Shown: positions 45,907-57,204 of the stretch, in pieces
How the letters are laid out: every line of letters starts with the position of its first letter
How positions within the stretch are numbered: position 1 is the stretch's first letter
Assembly: GCA_009823505.1 (NCBI GenBank)
Contig: VZQC01005092.1
Span: forward strand, 766,721-830,720
Length of the DNA stretch: 64,000 nucleotides
Direction of reading: 5' to 3'
Source: Rhizomys pruinosus
Taxonomy: Eukaryota; Chordata; Mammalia; Rodentia; Spalacidae
The notes under the pieces: generated by a model
Databases searched by the model: none
The model's input: the letters and a program-made list of their open reading frames with translations, nothing else
What the model was told of the DNA's origin: nothing
Made by a program: the position numbers and the translations under genes

Positions 45907-46135
45907 ATCTCTCTCTCTCTCTTGCTCTCTCTCTCAATCTCTCTCTCTCTCTCTTGCTCTCTCTCTCTCTCTCGCTCTCTCTCTCTCTCATGCAGGTGAC
46001 AACTGAGGCCAGAGGTATAGGATCTCCCTGGATCTAACTGGTGGTTGTTAGCTGCCCAACATGAAGGTTGAGGAACTCAAGTCCTTGTTAACAGCAGTCC
46101 ATGTTCTCCACTGCTGAGCCATATCTACAACCCCA
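45907..46135 (-). mobile_element. (CT)n and B3-type SINE
   Basis: (CT)n with interruptions at 45907-45989, then a B3-like complement (ACTGAGGCCAGAGGTATAGG ... CTGCTGAGCCATATCTACA). The CT/GA run probably grew at the SINE's tail. Confidence 0.75.
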
Positions 46136-46394
46136 CTTCACCTCTTAATTTTAATCTCATTATATTTACATCTTTTAATTCCACATAAATTTATAACCAC
46201 ACACAGTATTAGTGTCATTTTATCCACATGTATATTTACACACATAGAGTACATCTGATTGTTCTGTTGGTTCTTGCACTTTCTTACATGAACAAGGGTT
46301 ATTTTGTTTTGTTTTCTATGAAGAATATCCACTAATGAGATGTTTAATGAAATTCTGCTGGTGATAATTTATATTATGTTGATGTTTTCCACCC

Positions 46395-46720
46395 ATGTGT
46401 CTGTGTGTATGTGTGTGTGTGTGTGTATTCATGACCATATGTGTCAGTGTAGTCCTGTGCACACAAAGCCTTCATGCAGCAGTCACATGACAACCTCAGA
46501 GAATGTCTAGACTTTGTTTTCTATTTTGTTTGAGGCAGGGTCTCTTTGCTGTTCTCCACTGTGTAACTGTAACTCGAGACTAGCTGGTCCACAGGCCTCC
46601 AATAATTCATTCTCCTGTCTATGTCTCCTTTTTTACAAAGGAACGGTGGGAACAGAGACATGAATTACTGTGTCTGATTGGGTGCATTCTGGGGATTCAT
46701 GCTCTAGTCCTCATGCCCAG
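46395..46720 (-). mobile_element. B4-type SINE with (GT)n
   Basis: (GT)n at about 46402-46426, then GAGGCAGGGTCTCTTTGCTG and a tRNA-like end (CTAGTCCTCATGCCCAGCA). This is the B1/ID composite order of B4 elements. Confidence 0.65.
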
Positions 46721-47368
46721 CAAGTGTAGGTCTACAGAAACATCACTGCAAAACAGTCCATCAGATTTCTTTGACCATAATTCCATTATTTCACAACTCA
46801 AAGAATTTTCTTTCAGTATGAAATTTCAAGTCAGCCATCATTTTAACAATCTAATTATGTTTAAAATTTTTCAGAATTTATCAAAAGTATGTGATCAATC
46901 TATTGTTCCTTCATTGAAAACCATATTTTTATGTTTAATTTCTCCTTGTAGATTTTCAGTTTTTTTTAATTTGGTGTTGTTGCACTAAGGTATGATAATG
47001 TACAGTTTATGAAATCTTGCTTAGGAGTAACTGAATTTACATTGAGTGTATTTCACTATTTTTAGAGAGATTCAAGAAAACAGGTCTATAAATAGCACTC
47101 TCATTGCTTCTATCTCTTCCTTTTCTTTCAAAAAACCATAATATATAAACCATTGCATTATGAATAATGTTTTATTTTTCCTTTTTCATACTTACCTTTT
47201 TATCACCAGGTACCTCAATCATCATTGAATTGTTGGGCGTTCTAAGTATCTACTTTTTCTGCTTTCCATAATCTGTTACAAACCATCTACTGAATCTGTT
47301 ATTTTACTTTCAGTTCTAGAAGTTTTACTTAATCTCTCTTATCTTTTTGATAATCTTTTGCTTGATAT
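46721..47368. other. No recognised feature
   Basis: Unique AT-rich DNA. The frame at 46713-46988 is not protein-like. Confidence 0.5.
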
Positions 47369-47384
47369 AAGAAGTGAAATTTTA

Positions 47385-47615
47385 GGGGTTGGAGAAATGG
47401 CCTAGTTGTTAAGAGTGCCAACTGCTCTTGTAGAACACAGGGGTTCGATCCCCAGCACCCTGAGAACCATGTTTGACTCCAGTCCCAGGGGAATTCAATG
47501 CCCTCTTCTGACCTCCTCTGCATTGCACGACAAGGGTGAACAGATCTACATGCAGACAGTACATTCATACACATAAAAAATAAATAAAAATTTAAAAAAG
47601 GTATTTGAAAAAAAA
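47385..47615 (+). mobile_element. B2 SINE, short form
   Basis: GGGGTTGGAGAAATGGCC to poly(A). Perfect 16-bp target duplication AAGAAGTGAAATTTTA at 47369-47384 and 47616-47631. Confidence 0.96.
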
Positions 47616-47836
47616 AAGAAGTGAAATTTTAATTGCCTTCTCCCTGCTTTATAATGTATTTACATTACTATCCATTATCATGGTAGGTCTCTAGTAATGA
47701 TTCATGGATCAAGATCATGTGACTGGCAGTTTCTTCCTTTGTTCTTTCTTTGTATTTAAATTCTACAATCTGAAATTTTAGTTGACTTCCAGAAGCTATG
47801 TATGAGAAACATATGGGGCTGTAGATAGAGGGTTTC

Positions 47837-48080
47837 TTTCTTTTTTTTAATTTTATTTATTTCTGTATGTGTATGAATGTACTGTCTGCATTCAAGTCTG
47901 TGCACCCATGTCGTGCAATGCCGCGGAGGTCAGAAGAGGGTTTCGGATTCCCCTGGAACTTGAGTTCTCCTGGAATTGGAGTTTCAGATAGTTCTCAGCT
48001 GCCATGTGGGTGCTGGGGATCGAACCCGGGTCTGTAAGAGCGGTCAGCGCTCTTAACCGCTAGGCCATCTCTCCAGCCCC
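47837..48080 (-). mobile_element. B2 SINE, long form
   Basis: Full B2 complement. Perfect target duplication AGATAGAGGGTTTC at 47823-47836 and 48081-48094. Confidence 0.97.
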
Positions 48081-48094
48081 AGATAGAGGGTTTC

Positions 48095-48486
48095 CTAAGA
48101 AGGACTCACTTATGCTCTAACATGGAAATGCACAGAAAGGGCATTTTGATGAGTGCAGGTTTCACTTCTGGTGTGCTTTTGTTTATGAGGTAAAATCTTT
48201 TACACTAACAAGCTACATCTTCAGTCTCATTGGAAATATGATATCCTACCATATTTCAAGTACAAGACCATTGAATCTTTGTTATGTTTGTTACTTTTCT
48301 ACTTGGTTTACTAATATCTCTTGAAAAACCCAGCAACAAATTTTGGGACATTTTTACAAGGCAGGAATTTTGCACACCTCTGAAGATTTGGTTCTTAGAT
48401 TATTAGTCTTTCAATTCCAGCCTTCTGTGAAATTCCAAATCCAACTTTGCTCTCCTTGGCCCAGTGTGCTACATGTTTCCATATAT
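48095..48486. other. No recognised feature
   Basis: Unique DNA between SINEs. Confidence 0.5.
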
Positions 48487-48643
48487 TTTTTTTTTTTTTT
48501 GTCTTTTTGAGACAGGGTCTCCTTGTAGCTCTGGCTGTCCTGAAATTCACTCTGTAGATCAGGCTGGCCTTGAACTCACAAAGATTCCCCCTGCCTCTCC
48601 CACTCAAGTGCTATGATTAAAGGCGTGCACCATCACACTCGGC
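48487..48643 (-). mobile_element. B1 SINE
   Basis: Poly(T), GAGACAGGGTCTCCTTGTAG to CATCACACTCGGCC. Confidence 0.94.
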
Positions 48644-48884
48644 CAGCTCCCAAATTTTTCTTTATAATATGCTTGATTCTTCAAGTTGAGGTAACTGTTG
48701 GCAAAGGTCCTGAAATTGACACATTTTGGGAAAATTGCCACTAAGAATAAATTTGGAAATTAAATAACTATAAAGTTCATTCTACTAACATATTTTCTTA
48801 GTATAAAGGTTAGGAAGTACAGAATCCCAACTGAGTTATATCAGTAAGTAAGGTTTTTTTTTATTTTATTGGACTTCAAGGGAA

Positions 48885-49191
48885 GACTGAGTATGAGGTT
48901 TGAGGAGGTGACACTCTACTTGTAAAGTGCTTGTACATATGCAAGAGTAAAAGTTGCATCACTAGAGCCCACGTAGAAAATCTGAGGGTGGCAGTGCAAA
49001 GTTATAATCACAGGCTGGAAAAGCAGGGACAAAATATCCCTTTGACTCCTGTTGAGCCATTCTAGAATAACTGGAGAGTTTCAGGGAAAGCAGAGATGAT
49101 TTATGAGAAAACCAGTTCATGACACCTGATGAAATACTCCTAAGGTTGATATCTGGCTTTCACATGCACACATATCTACGCAACATACTGC

Positions 49192-49243
<52 letters not shown>
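48885..49243 (+). mobile_element. B4-type SINE ending in (CA)n
   Basis: Diverged B4 body (CATGACACCTGATG ... CTGGCTTTCACATGCACACA) followed by about 24 CA units at 49194-49242, the usual B4 tail. Confidence 0.7.
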
Positions 49244-49246
<3 letters not shown>

Positions 49247-49259
49247 AAGCTTGGTGTGA

Positions 49260-49563
49260 AAGTGGCACTGGTCAAATAGATTATCTCAAATTCTCATCAA
49301 GAATTTACATGAAGCAATGGAAAACTAAAGCATTTTAGGAATTACTCTCTATGCATCACACTTCTTTCTCGGACCCCCATATGTCATACTGTCATAGCTG
49401 TTACAGTGTCTTCACAGAGACATTTAGCCATTGTTTTCTGATTCTTGATAAATGTTATTACCAGAGTAGAAATTCAACCTCATAAGTTGAAGAAGTTAAG
49501 ACAGTTATAGTTATATAAAGATAGTATACATAATTTACATATTTGGCTTTAAGGACTTTATAG
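49260..49563. other. No recognised feature
   Basis: Unique DNA without a coding signal. Confidence 0.5.
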
Positions 49564-49579
49564 AAATAATTGACTTTTG

Positions 49580-49798
49580 AGCTAGACAGTTGGCTTATTG
49601 ATGAAGAGCACTGGCTGTTCATGCAGAAGACCAAGGTTTGAATCCCAGGTCCCACATGACAGCTAACAACCATCAGTAATTCCAGTTCCAGGGGATTCAA
49701 TGCCCTCTTTTAACTCCATGGACATTGCATGGCACGGATACTCTTACATACATGCAGTCAATGCTCGCATACACATAAAATAAAAATAATTTTAAAAG
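49580..49798 (+). mobile_element. Old B2/B3-type SINE
   Basis: GATGAAGAGCACTGGCTGTTC, ACAGCTAACAACCATC, CCAGTTCCAGGGG in order. Target duplication AAATAATT(G/T)ACTTTTG at 49564-49579 and 49799-49814 survives despite the age. Confidence 0.9.
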
Positions 49799-49814
49799 AA
49801 ATAATTTACTTTTG

Positions 49815-50052
49815 CAGAGTGGCTGTTGAGGTACATTTGAATGAATGTTTAAACATTATTTTAAATTGTGAAATACTTTGTCTATGTGTACTTTAAGACC
49901 TTTATGAAACTAAACGAAATTGCAATGTTCAAGTTTCTAAAAGACAGAAAATCAATATTTCCACTAAATTCTAGAAGCCATTACCATAAAACATGGCCAG
50001 TACTTATATGTCCAGTCTATCGCAGCCAAAATATATGGGTGTTTTTTGCATC
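49815..50052. other. No recognised feature
   Basis: Short unique stretch. Confidence 0.5.
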
Positions 50053-50066
50053 AAAAAAGAAGTATG

Positions 50067-50328
50067 GGGACTGGAGAGATGGCCTAGCGGTTAGGAGCGC
50101 CGACGCTCTTGCAGAGGACCCGGGTTGCATCCCCAGCACCCACATGGCAGCCGAGAACCATCTGAAACTCCAATTCCAGGAGAACTCCAGTTCCAGGGGA
50201 ATCCGACACCCTCTTCTGACCTCCGCGGCATTGCACGACACGGGTGCACAAACTTGCATGTAGGCAGTACATTCACACACATACAGAAAAAATAATTAAT
50301 TTAAAAAAACTAAAAAAAAAAAAAGAAA
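50067..50328 (+). mobile_element. B2 SINE, long form
   Basis: GGGGACTGGAGAGATGGCC to an A-rich tail. Target duplication AAAAAAGAAGTATG / AAAAAAGAAGCATG. Confidence 0.96.
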
Positions 50329-50531
50329 TAAAAAAGAAGCATGTCACCAAAGTATTAGAAAACTTTGATAGCAATCAAATAATTTTATGCATGTTATACA
50401 TTTAAGAAAAATGTAGACATGCCAAAAATAAAGCTAAAATACTAATGCAAAGTCTATGAAAAGAATATTATCCTTTTGAATAGAAGTATATATTATGCTT
50501 CAAATCACCCTGTATAAGAAAGGAAGAAATT

Positions 50532-50786
50532 GGGGCTGGAGGGATGGCCTAGCGGTTAAGAGCGCTGACCGCTCTTGCAGAGGACCCAGGTTCGATCCCC
50601 AGCACCCACATGGTGGCTGAGAACCGTCTGAAACTCCAATTCCAGGAGAACTCCAGTTCCAAGGGAATCTGACACCCTCTTCTGACCTCCGCAGCATTGC
50701 ACGACACGGGTGCCCAAACCTACATGCAGACACTACATTCACACACATACGAAAATAAATAAATAAAATTAAAATTAAAAAAAAAA
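50532..50786 (+). mobile_element. B2 SINE, long form
   Basis: GGGGCTGGAGGGATGGCC to poly(A). Flanks AGAAAGGAAGAAATTG / AGAAAGGAAGAAGTG form the target duplication. Confidence 0.96.
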
Positions 50787-50918
50787 AGAAAGGAAGAAGT
50801 GTCTACTATTATCTACATTTATGCCAACACCCCAAATTAGGGACTAATAGTAGGCTAATACAGAAATGTCTCTTTATTAGTGATAAAGTAATGTATTAAC
50901 TTAAGAATTTAATATTGG

Positions 50919-51136
50919 GGGCTGGCGAGATGGCTCAGCAGTTAAGAGCACCAACTGCTCTTGCAGAGGACCCGGGTTCAATTTCCAGAACCCACATGGT
51001 GGCTAAGAAGCGTCTTAACTCCATCCAGTTCCAGGGGAATCCGACCCTCTCTTCTGTCCTCCGCAGCATTGCAAGACTCAGGTGCACCTACTTACAATGT
51101 AGACAGTACACTCCTACACATAAAAAGAAAAAAAAA
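50919..51136 (+). mobile_element. B2 SINE, short form
   Basis: GGGCTGGCGAGATGGCTCAG to poly(A). Perfect target duplication AAGAATTTAATATTGG at 50903-50918 and 51137-51152. Its head (GGCTCAGCAG) is closer to the mouse B2 consensus than the neighbours. Confidence 0.96.
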
Positions 51137-51179
51137 AAGAATTTAATATTGGAGACCATTTTGGATTGTTTGAACTTTT

Positions 51180-52110
51180 TATTATATGATTAAAACAACT
51201 CATTTAAAAGCAAAAGATTCCATAATGACTGCAGCAGTTTGCAACACCAGCAGCATTGATTGAGGGTTCCCTTTCCTCATACGGTCTCCGGAATTAGTGT
51301 CAGTCATTTTCATGATCTTGGCCATTTTGACTCAGGTAAGATGAAATCATAAAGTTGTTTGAATTTATATTTACCTAATTGCTTAAAAGGTTGAACTTTT
51401 TAAAAGATATTTCTTAGCAATTTTTATCTCTTCTTTTGAGGACTCTGTATTAAGATCTATAGCTTATATTTTAATTGGGTCATTTGTTTCCTTAATTCGT
51501 TATTTTTTAAGTTCTTTATATATTCTGGATATTAATCCTCTATTGGATGTATAATTGGAAAGGAATCCCCGCACACTCTGTGGCTTCCTCTTATTTTTCA
51601 GAAGCTTTTCACTTTGATGAGGTCCCATTTGTCCATTGCTGTTCTTAATTCTTGAGCAAAAATAAGCTTGGAGGATGCAGAAAACAAGCAAATAAATAAA
51701 CAACAACAAACAAAACGAACTAAAAATAGATCAACAATATGACCCAGATATACCACTTCTTTGTATACCCAAACAACTCGATAGCCTACTACAGAGATAG
51801 TTGCTAATACATATTCATTTCCACTCATTTCATTATAGCCAGGAAATGGAAATAACTTACATTTCCTTCCACTGATGAATAGATAGTGGAAATATGGCAC
51901 ACATCCACAATGGAGGTCTACTAGCTACAAAGCATGGAAAGGGAAGCGATTCTAGATTCGATTGATAAATGATGTATGACCTATTGAAAAGTTTAATAAT
52001 AAATAAATACAAAATTATATTAAAAAAGAAAAATGAAATGAAATTTTCAGGTAAATGAATGGAATTCAAAACATTATGCAGCTAAACCAAACTCAGAAAC
52101 ACAATCACAG
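51180..52110. mobile_element. L1 with 5' inversion (twin priming)
   Basis: 51190-51685 is the complement of ORF2; 51690-52110 is the next downstream part of ORF2 in plus orientation (the ACTTCTTTGTATACCC site onward). Inverted upstream plus direct downstream segments are the signature of twin-primed L1 insertion. Within the plus part, about 51930-52025 is another short L1 3' tail that interrupts ORF2. Confidence 0.75.
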
Positions 52111-52362
52111 TGTACTGTGGATTTTATCTCTAAATCTTTAGATGTGTTTAATCTGAAGTTACTACAGCTGTCAGGAAAAGAAGAGACCATGGGGTGAGAG
52201 GGGAAGAAGCTCTATAGAAGGAACACAGTCCCTATTAAAGAGGAACTAGGAAAAATGGAAAATGGAGAATTTTAATTGGGGAGAATGAGGAAAAGAAAAT
52301 ACAGAGGAAGAAGGAAGAAGAAAAGATCAGTATCACTAAGGTTTTCTTAAGAAGCCATAGGG
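52111..52362. other. No recognised feature
   Basis: Purine-rich DNA (GAAAAGAAAATACAGAGG-like), perhaps decayed L1 3'UTR. Confidence 0.4.
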
Positions 52363-52378
52363 GAAATTATTATTTTAT

Positions 52379-52628
52379 TTTATTTATTTATTTTTTATTA
52401 TTTATTTCTCTATGTGTATCAATGTACTGTCTGCATGCAAGTTTGTGCACCCGTGTCGTGCAATGCCGCGGAGGTCAGAAGAGGGTGTCGGATTCCCCTG
52501 GAACTGGAGTTCTCCTGGAATTGGAGTTTCAGACAGTTCTTGGCCACCATGTGGATGCTGGGGATCGAACCCGGGTCCTCTGTAAGAGTGGTCGGCGCTC
52601 TTAACCGCTAGGCCATCTCTCCAGCCCC
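52379..52628 (-). mobile_element. B2 SINE, long form
   Basis: Full B2 complement. Target duplication GAAATTATTATTTTAT / GAAAGTATTATTTTAT at 52363-52378 and 52629-52644. Confidence 0.96.
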
Positions 52629-52674
52629 GAAAGTATTATTTTATAAGCAAACCTAAAATTGCTTGTGTAAACAA

Positions 52675-52713
52675 ATGTGTGTGTGCACATGTGCACATGT
52701 GTGTTGTGTGTGT

Positions 52714-52763
<50 letters not shown>
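52675..52763. repeat. (GT)n microsatellite
   Basis: GT repeat with a few CA/GA interruptions. Confidence 0.95.
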
Positions 52764-52764
<1 letters not shown>

Positions 52765-53224
52765 AAAACTTTCTAGTTCTTTGTCAGAGTAAGAAGAGTC
52801 CCTAAGTATTGCCAAAGTTTTTGGTTGCCTCACAGAATATAACGGTAAAGTCCTATTGCTAAAGGCACCACACACTTAAGACAAGAAAATTGGAGAATTT
52901 GAGGTGGAACTTACCTGAAAGCTTCCTCCCTGAAAAATACATCTTATAGTACTGGAAGCTTCCGGTGAAGAAATGCAATCGTAGACCTACCAAGCTGAAA
53001 GTCCACGTATCACAATAATAACATGTCCAGATAAATTCCCCTACTTGCATAATACTAGAATTTTCAATAGACAATTATCAATAGCTACTTAACTGGACTT
53101 AAAGGCAGCTCAGTAAGATGCAATCCATGCCTGGCTCTTTAAATCTAACCAAAGGCCAGTGGCTACAGATGTCATTGACCTTAGAGAAGAATCTACTACA
53201 GCCAGTTTTCTAAAGCAATGTAAT
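52764..53224. other. No recognised feature
   Basis: Unique DNA upstream of the Nudt19 retrocopy. Its last 70 bases may be decayed Nudt19 coding sequence. Confidence 0.45.
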
Positions 53225-53795
53225 GCACCTGCATGACTGGGCTGGATGGCTCATGCCACCAGGCTCAGGTTCAACGCTACCTTCCGCCTGTGTGGCCTGC
53301 ACAAGCCGCCACCTGCTGATCCCGACCTGACAGAGGTGGTGAGCTACAAGTGGTGGTCTCCATCAGAGGCAATTGAAAGTTTCATGTCGAAAGAAATTTG
53401 CTTGGCATCACCACAGTTCTATGAAAGCAGAAGATTTGGAAACTTTGCCTCTCTGTCTGCTCTGTACAGATTCTATTTGGATTCTGTTTGGGATTGAAGG
53501 GTGTGAGAAATGGCTGCCCATAATAGATTTAACTGTTAATGGTTCCGTCCATCCACCAGGATATTTGTCTACTGAAAAAAAAAAAAAAAAAAAGGTTGAA
53601 GAAATCATGAAGGAAGGCAAGACATTTTACTGAATGGTGCAGCACGACTCATATGTGTATGATATCCAAGAGACTATTTAGTCAAAGAATAAGCACGTTT
53701 ATCCTAAGAGCTATGTAATAAGTAAGAGCCATGCTGCCCACTTGTGCACTGGTCTAACTTGGACTAGTGGTAATGAATAAAACTTGAATTAATGA
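53225..53795 (+). pseudogene. Nudt19: Nudt19 processed pseudogene, C-terminal part
   Basis: The parent is a peroxisomal Nudix hydrolase that cleaves coenzyme A and acyl-CoAs. Translation gives HDWAGWLMP (53233-53260), then PDLTEVVSYKW, SPSEAIESFMSKEI and QFYESRRFGNFASLS (to about 53460), matching the C-terminal third in order. A frame change follows (GCEKWLPII, then EEIMKEGKTFY), about 20 codons before STEKK are deleted and replaced by a long A run (53576-53594), and a last piece (KHVYPKSYV) reaches about 53715. An AATAAA at 53776 suggests retained 3'UTR. The Nudix box is upstream and absent. There is no intron. Stops and frameshifts make it non-functional. Confidence 0.92.
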
Positions 53796-53944
53796 ATTAA
53801 ATTAATGAATGAATTAAACATGTTTGAAACTTAGGGAACTTTATGCCTAGAAAAGTATTAAAAATTAAATTAAAAATTAAAAAAATAAACAAAAAAAGAA
53901 TGCACTGTTTCCTGCCAAGTGCAATGAGGAGTTGTCTGTTAGTC
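53796..53944. repeat. A-rich/ATTA-rich junction
   Basis: Repeats of (AATGAATTA) and A-rich text that may be the decayed tail of the Nudt19 retrocopy, followed by a short unique piece. Confidence 0.45.
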
Positions 53945-54094
53945 TTTCAGTCTTTTATTTATAAATTATTTTTATTGATGTTATGTGTCATATATCATTT
54001 CTCAGTCCAATTTAGACACATTCCCTTTTCCATATCCCTCATGCTTCCCCAGTTCATGCATTCTGTTCATACATTTCTTGTATCTTTTTTCTCA
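53945..54094 (-). mobile_element. L1 3' end
   Basis: Near match to 58645-58790: TTGATGTTATGTGTCATATA, a CCAATTTAGACACATTCCC block, then TCTTTTTTCTCAAGC. It abuts the plus-strand L1 head-on. Confidence 0.8.
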
Positions 54095-54945
54095 AGCTTT
54101 TAAAAATGACATCAAAAGATGGAAAGACCTCCCATGCACATGGATTGGAAAAATTAATATAGTAAAATGTCCATTCTACCCAAATTAATATATAGATTCA
54201 AAGCAATCCCAATCAAACTCTCCATGAGCTTTTTCACAGACTTAGAAAAAAATCCTTAAATTCATATGGAAAAGCAAAAGATGCCAAATAGCTAAAACAA
54301 CCCTGAGTGAAAAGTGCAATACCTGGGGGATTACATTACCAGTCTTCAAGCTATATTACAAGGCAATAGTAATAAAGACAGCCTGGTACTGGTAAAGAAA
54401 AAAAAAAAAAAAACAGAAAACAAAGAAATAACAACAATAAAAAAACTGACCCATTGTACAATGGAACAAAATTGAAGATCCAAACTTGAGCTCATATAAC
54501 TTTAGCCACCTCATATTGGACAAAGGGGCCAAAAAGGCTCAAAGGAGGAAAGATAGCATCTTCAGCAAATGGTGTTGGCAAAACTGGATCACCATTTGTA
54601 GAAGAAGATAATTAAACTCCTACCTCTCACCCTGTACAAACATAAACTCCAGGTAGATCAAAGATCTCAACCGGAAAACTGAAACCCTGAAGGTGATAGA
54701 AGAAAAAGTCTGCAGCAACCTAGAAGACCTGGGCATAGGGAAAGACTTTCTTTTTAATTTTTTTTTATTGTTATTAAACTTTTCCATAAATCATACATGA
54801 TTTTTCAGTCAAATTTAGAGTTACTTCCCTTTCCATGCCCCCACCCCACCTGAGTCCCCACACTCTAACATACATATCTTGCATCTTTTTCTGAGTCTTT
54901 CCAGAGTTTTCTTTTTCCAGTTCTTTGGTTGTTGTTCTCTCTAAC

Positions 54946-55110
54946 TTGTAATATATATATATATTACATATAATATATATAACATATATATGTAACATAT
55001 ATAATATATATATTACATATATATGTAACATATAATATATATTACATATAATATATATTACATATAATATAATACAATATGAAATAGATATATATATATA
55101 TATATATATC
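54946..55110. repeat. (TA)n/ATATAC-rich microsatellite
   Basis: Long imperfect array of ATATAT, ATTACATATA and TAACATATA words, largely self-complementary. Confidence 0.92.
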
Positions 55111-55967
55111 TCCATACCACCTGAATTGGAGGATTTTGTTTTTGCTAAAGGATGTCATGTTTTCCTTAAGGAATTGCTCAGAGGCTCCTCCTTGGCAAGC
55201 CCAAACAACCATAAATCCTGCCCTTGTGCTCCACCCTGGGGTCTTTCCCTCCCATGGTCCCCCAAATGAAGTCCATTAAGCCCTCATCAGAGAAAATGTG
55301 GTACATCTACACAATGGAGTTCTATGCAGCGGTAAAGAAAGATGACATCATGAAATTTGCAGGTAAATGGATGGAGCTAGAAGATACATGCTAAGTGAAG
55401 TAACACAGTCCCAGAAAAAATAAAACAGGAATGGTATCCCTCATGTGTCGATGCTAGCATCACGTGCCAACTGAGCAACATTAATGTTATAGTCCTCATG
55501 ATCTGAAAACAGCTGTGCTCTTATATTGTGAATCCCTAGAGAGGTTCTAGACCTTGGATTTTTGGTATATGAAGGAGGGCATCTATGCATCATTTAGAGT
55601 AATAAAAAGTTAAAATGGAAAAATGTGAATCAAGAAATATGATATGGAACTAACATACAGTTTGTTTTCAAGAGATACAATTTTAATATATGTACAATAT
55701 ATCAGGCTGGTGTAACTTAGCCTCTCTGGATGTTTAACGACCATACTTAACGTCCATACCAATTTGGCTTAGGGTTCTAAGGGATAACTTTGTTCCTTGC
55801 CTTCAGAGGTCAGCCAAGTCTTAGGGTACTATGCATGGGAGCATCTCTTGAAATGTCCTGCAAATATGGGTCACCAGTCTTCCTGTTCAGGGAGGTCTTG
55901 GAAATCCACTAATGGGACTTTATCCAGTGGCCAGTCTATAAAGAGGAAAGTCTGCTCATGCTTCAGA

Positions 55968-56177
55968 AAAGAAGCCTGGTCTAGCAAGACCTGATTTTGT
56001 CCTAGAGTGGATGGAACTGGTAAATGAAAAACTGAAAGAATCCAGGGGCTTCCCCCTACCCCAAAAAAAACCCTGAGAGACCCCTGAGGACCAAATCCTC
56101 AATGACCTCAAGAAAACAAAAACCTTGGTTAATCTGAACTAGCTGTGTGCCCTTAAGCATTCAAAAGGAAAGCAAAA
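55968..56177 (+). repeat. Unassigned dispersed repeat, copy 1
   Basis: About 200 bp, from AAAGAAGCCTGGTCTAGCAA to ATTCAAAAGG, match 63821-64000 across the whole visible length. No family assigned. Confidence 0.8.
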
Positions 56178-56781
56178 CCAGAAATAAGTAATCAGTAAGA
56201 CGAGAGAAAATGTACTTCAGATATAAAACTTGAAATCTTAGTAAAAAAGTCAAAAAGAAAAAAGAGAGAGCACTGTTGTTTGGTCTGTCTTCAATTCTTA
56301 CTGGCAAGTGCATTTACTCTGTGGCTGACACTGCTTTTGCCACTCTTCAAAGACATGAGACAAGGCTTTTTAACCCTCCAATATGGGCTGAAGACTCATG
56401 ACTCTCCAAGAATTTTCCAAATCTTCAATGCCAGATGGGGATTACTAAAATACCCAGCTTGTGAACTAAGCAGCTAAGGGGATTTCAGCCCCTATCAGAG
56501 TATAGACTGCCATTGTTAGACTACCTGGGCTGTATCATGGAGGCCAGTGCAGAGGGATCAAGATAGGAAAAGACTTTCTAAATCAAATAGCAGCTGCACA
56601 GGAAATAAGGACAACAGGTAACAAGTGGGACCTCATCAAACTCAAAAGCTTTTTTACAGCTAAAGAAACAATAAAGGAAGTGAAGAGAAAACCCACAGAG
56701 TAGGAGGAAATCTTCACCACTGATACATCTGTCAGAGCATTAACATCCAGAATATATAAACTACTTAAAAAACAAAGAAGA

Positions 56782-57204
56782 GTCAGGTATGATGGCACAT
56801 GCCTTTAATCCTAGCACTTGGGAGGCAGAGGCAGGCGGATCTTTGTGAGTTCCATGTCAGCCTGATCGGGGCTGGAGAGATGGCCTAGTGGTTAAGAGCA
56901 CTGACTGCTCTTGCAGAGGACCCGGGTTCGATCCCCAGCACCCACATGGCGGCTGAGAACCATCTTTAACTCCAATTCCAGGGGAATCTGACACCTTCTT
57001 CTGACCTCCGAGGCATTGTACGACATGGTTGCACAAACCTCCATGCACATTCATACACATAAAAAATAAAATAAAATAATAAAATAAAATAAAGTAAAAT
57101 AAAATAAAATAAAATAATGCTCAAGGCCAGCCTGGTCTACAGAGTGAGTTCCAAGACAGCTGGGGCTACAGGGAGACCCTGTCTCAAAAAGACAAAAAAA
57201 AAAA
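56782..57204 (+). mobile_element. B1 SINE split by a B2
   Basis: Left half to CAGCCTGATC at 56867; right half from 57121 to poly(A) at 57204. Together they make one ordinary B1 inside L1 ORF2. Confidence 0.95.
56868..57120 (+). mobile_element. B2 SINE, short form, nested in B1
   Basis: GGGGCTGGAGAGATGGCC to an expanded (AATAA)n tail. The target duplication is B1 text: TCCATGTCAGCCTGATC / TCAAGGCCAGCCTGGTC at 56851-56867 and 57121-57137. Confidence 0.95.

Larger units (their letters stand above)
54752..56562 (-). mobile_element. 1.8-kb composite insertion in the L1
   Basis: Flanked by the 17-bp duplication ATAGG(G/A)AAAGACTTTCT at 54735-54751 and 56563-56579, so it entered as one unit by L1-type retrotransposition. 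The poly(T) side (54752) is its 3' end: an L1 3'UTR complement to about 54945, AT repeats to 55110, then plus-oriented L1 ORF2 end and 3'UTR (about 55285-55620), then unassigned sequence including the repeat at 55968-56177. Part of the plus piece may be a twin-priming inversion. Confidence 0.7.

Noticed and set aside
50017..50280. Several overlapping 60-135-codon frames within B2 elements
   Set aside because: The same peptides recur at every long-form B2 on whichever strand the SINE lies. They are translations of a non-coding Pol III element.
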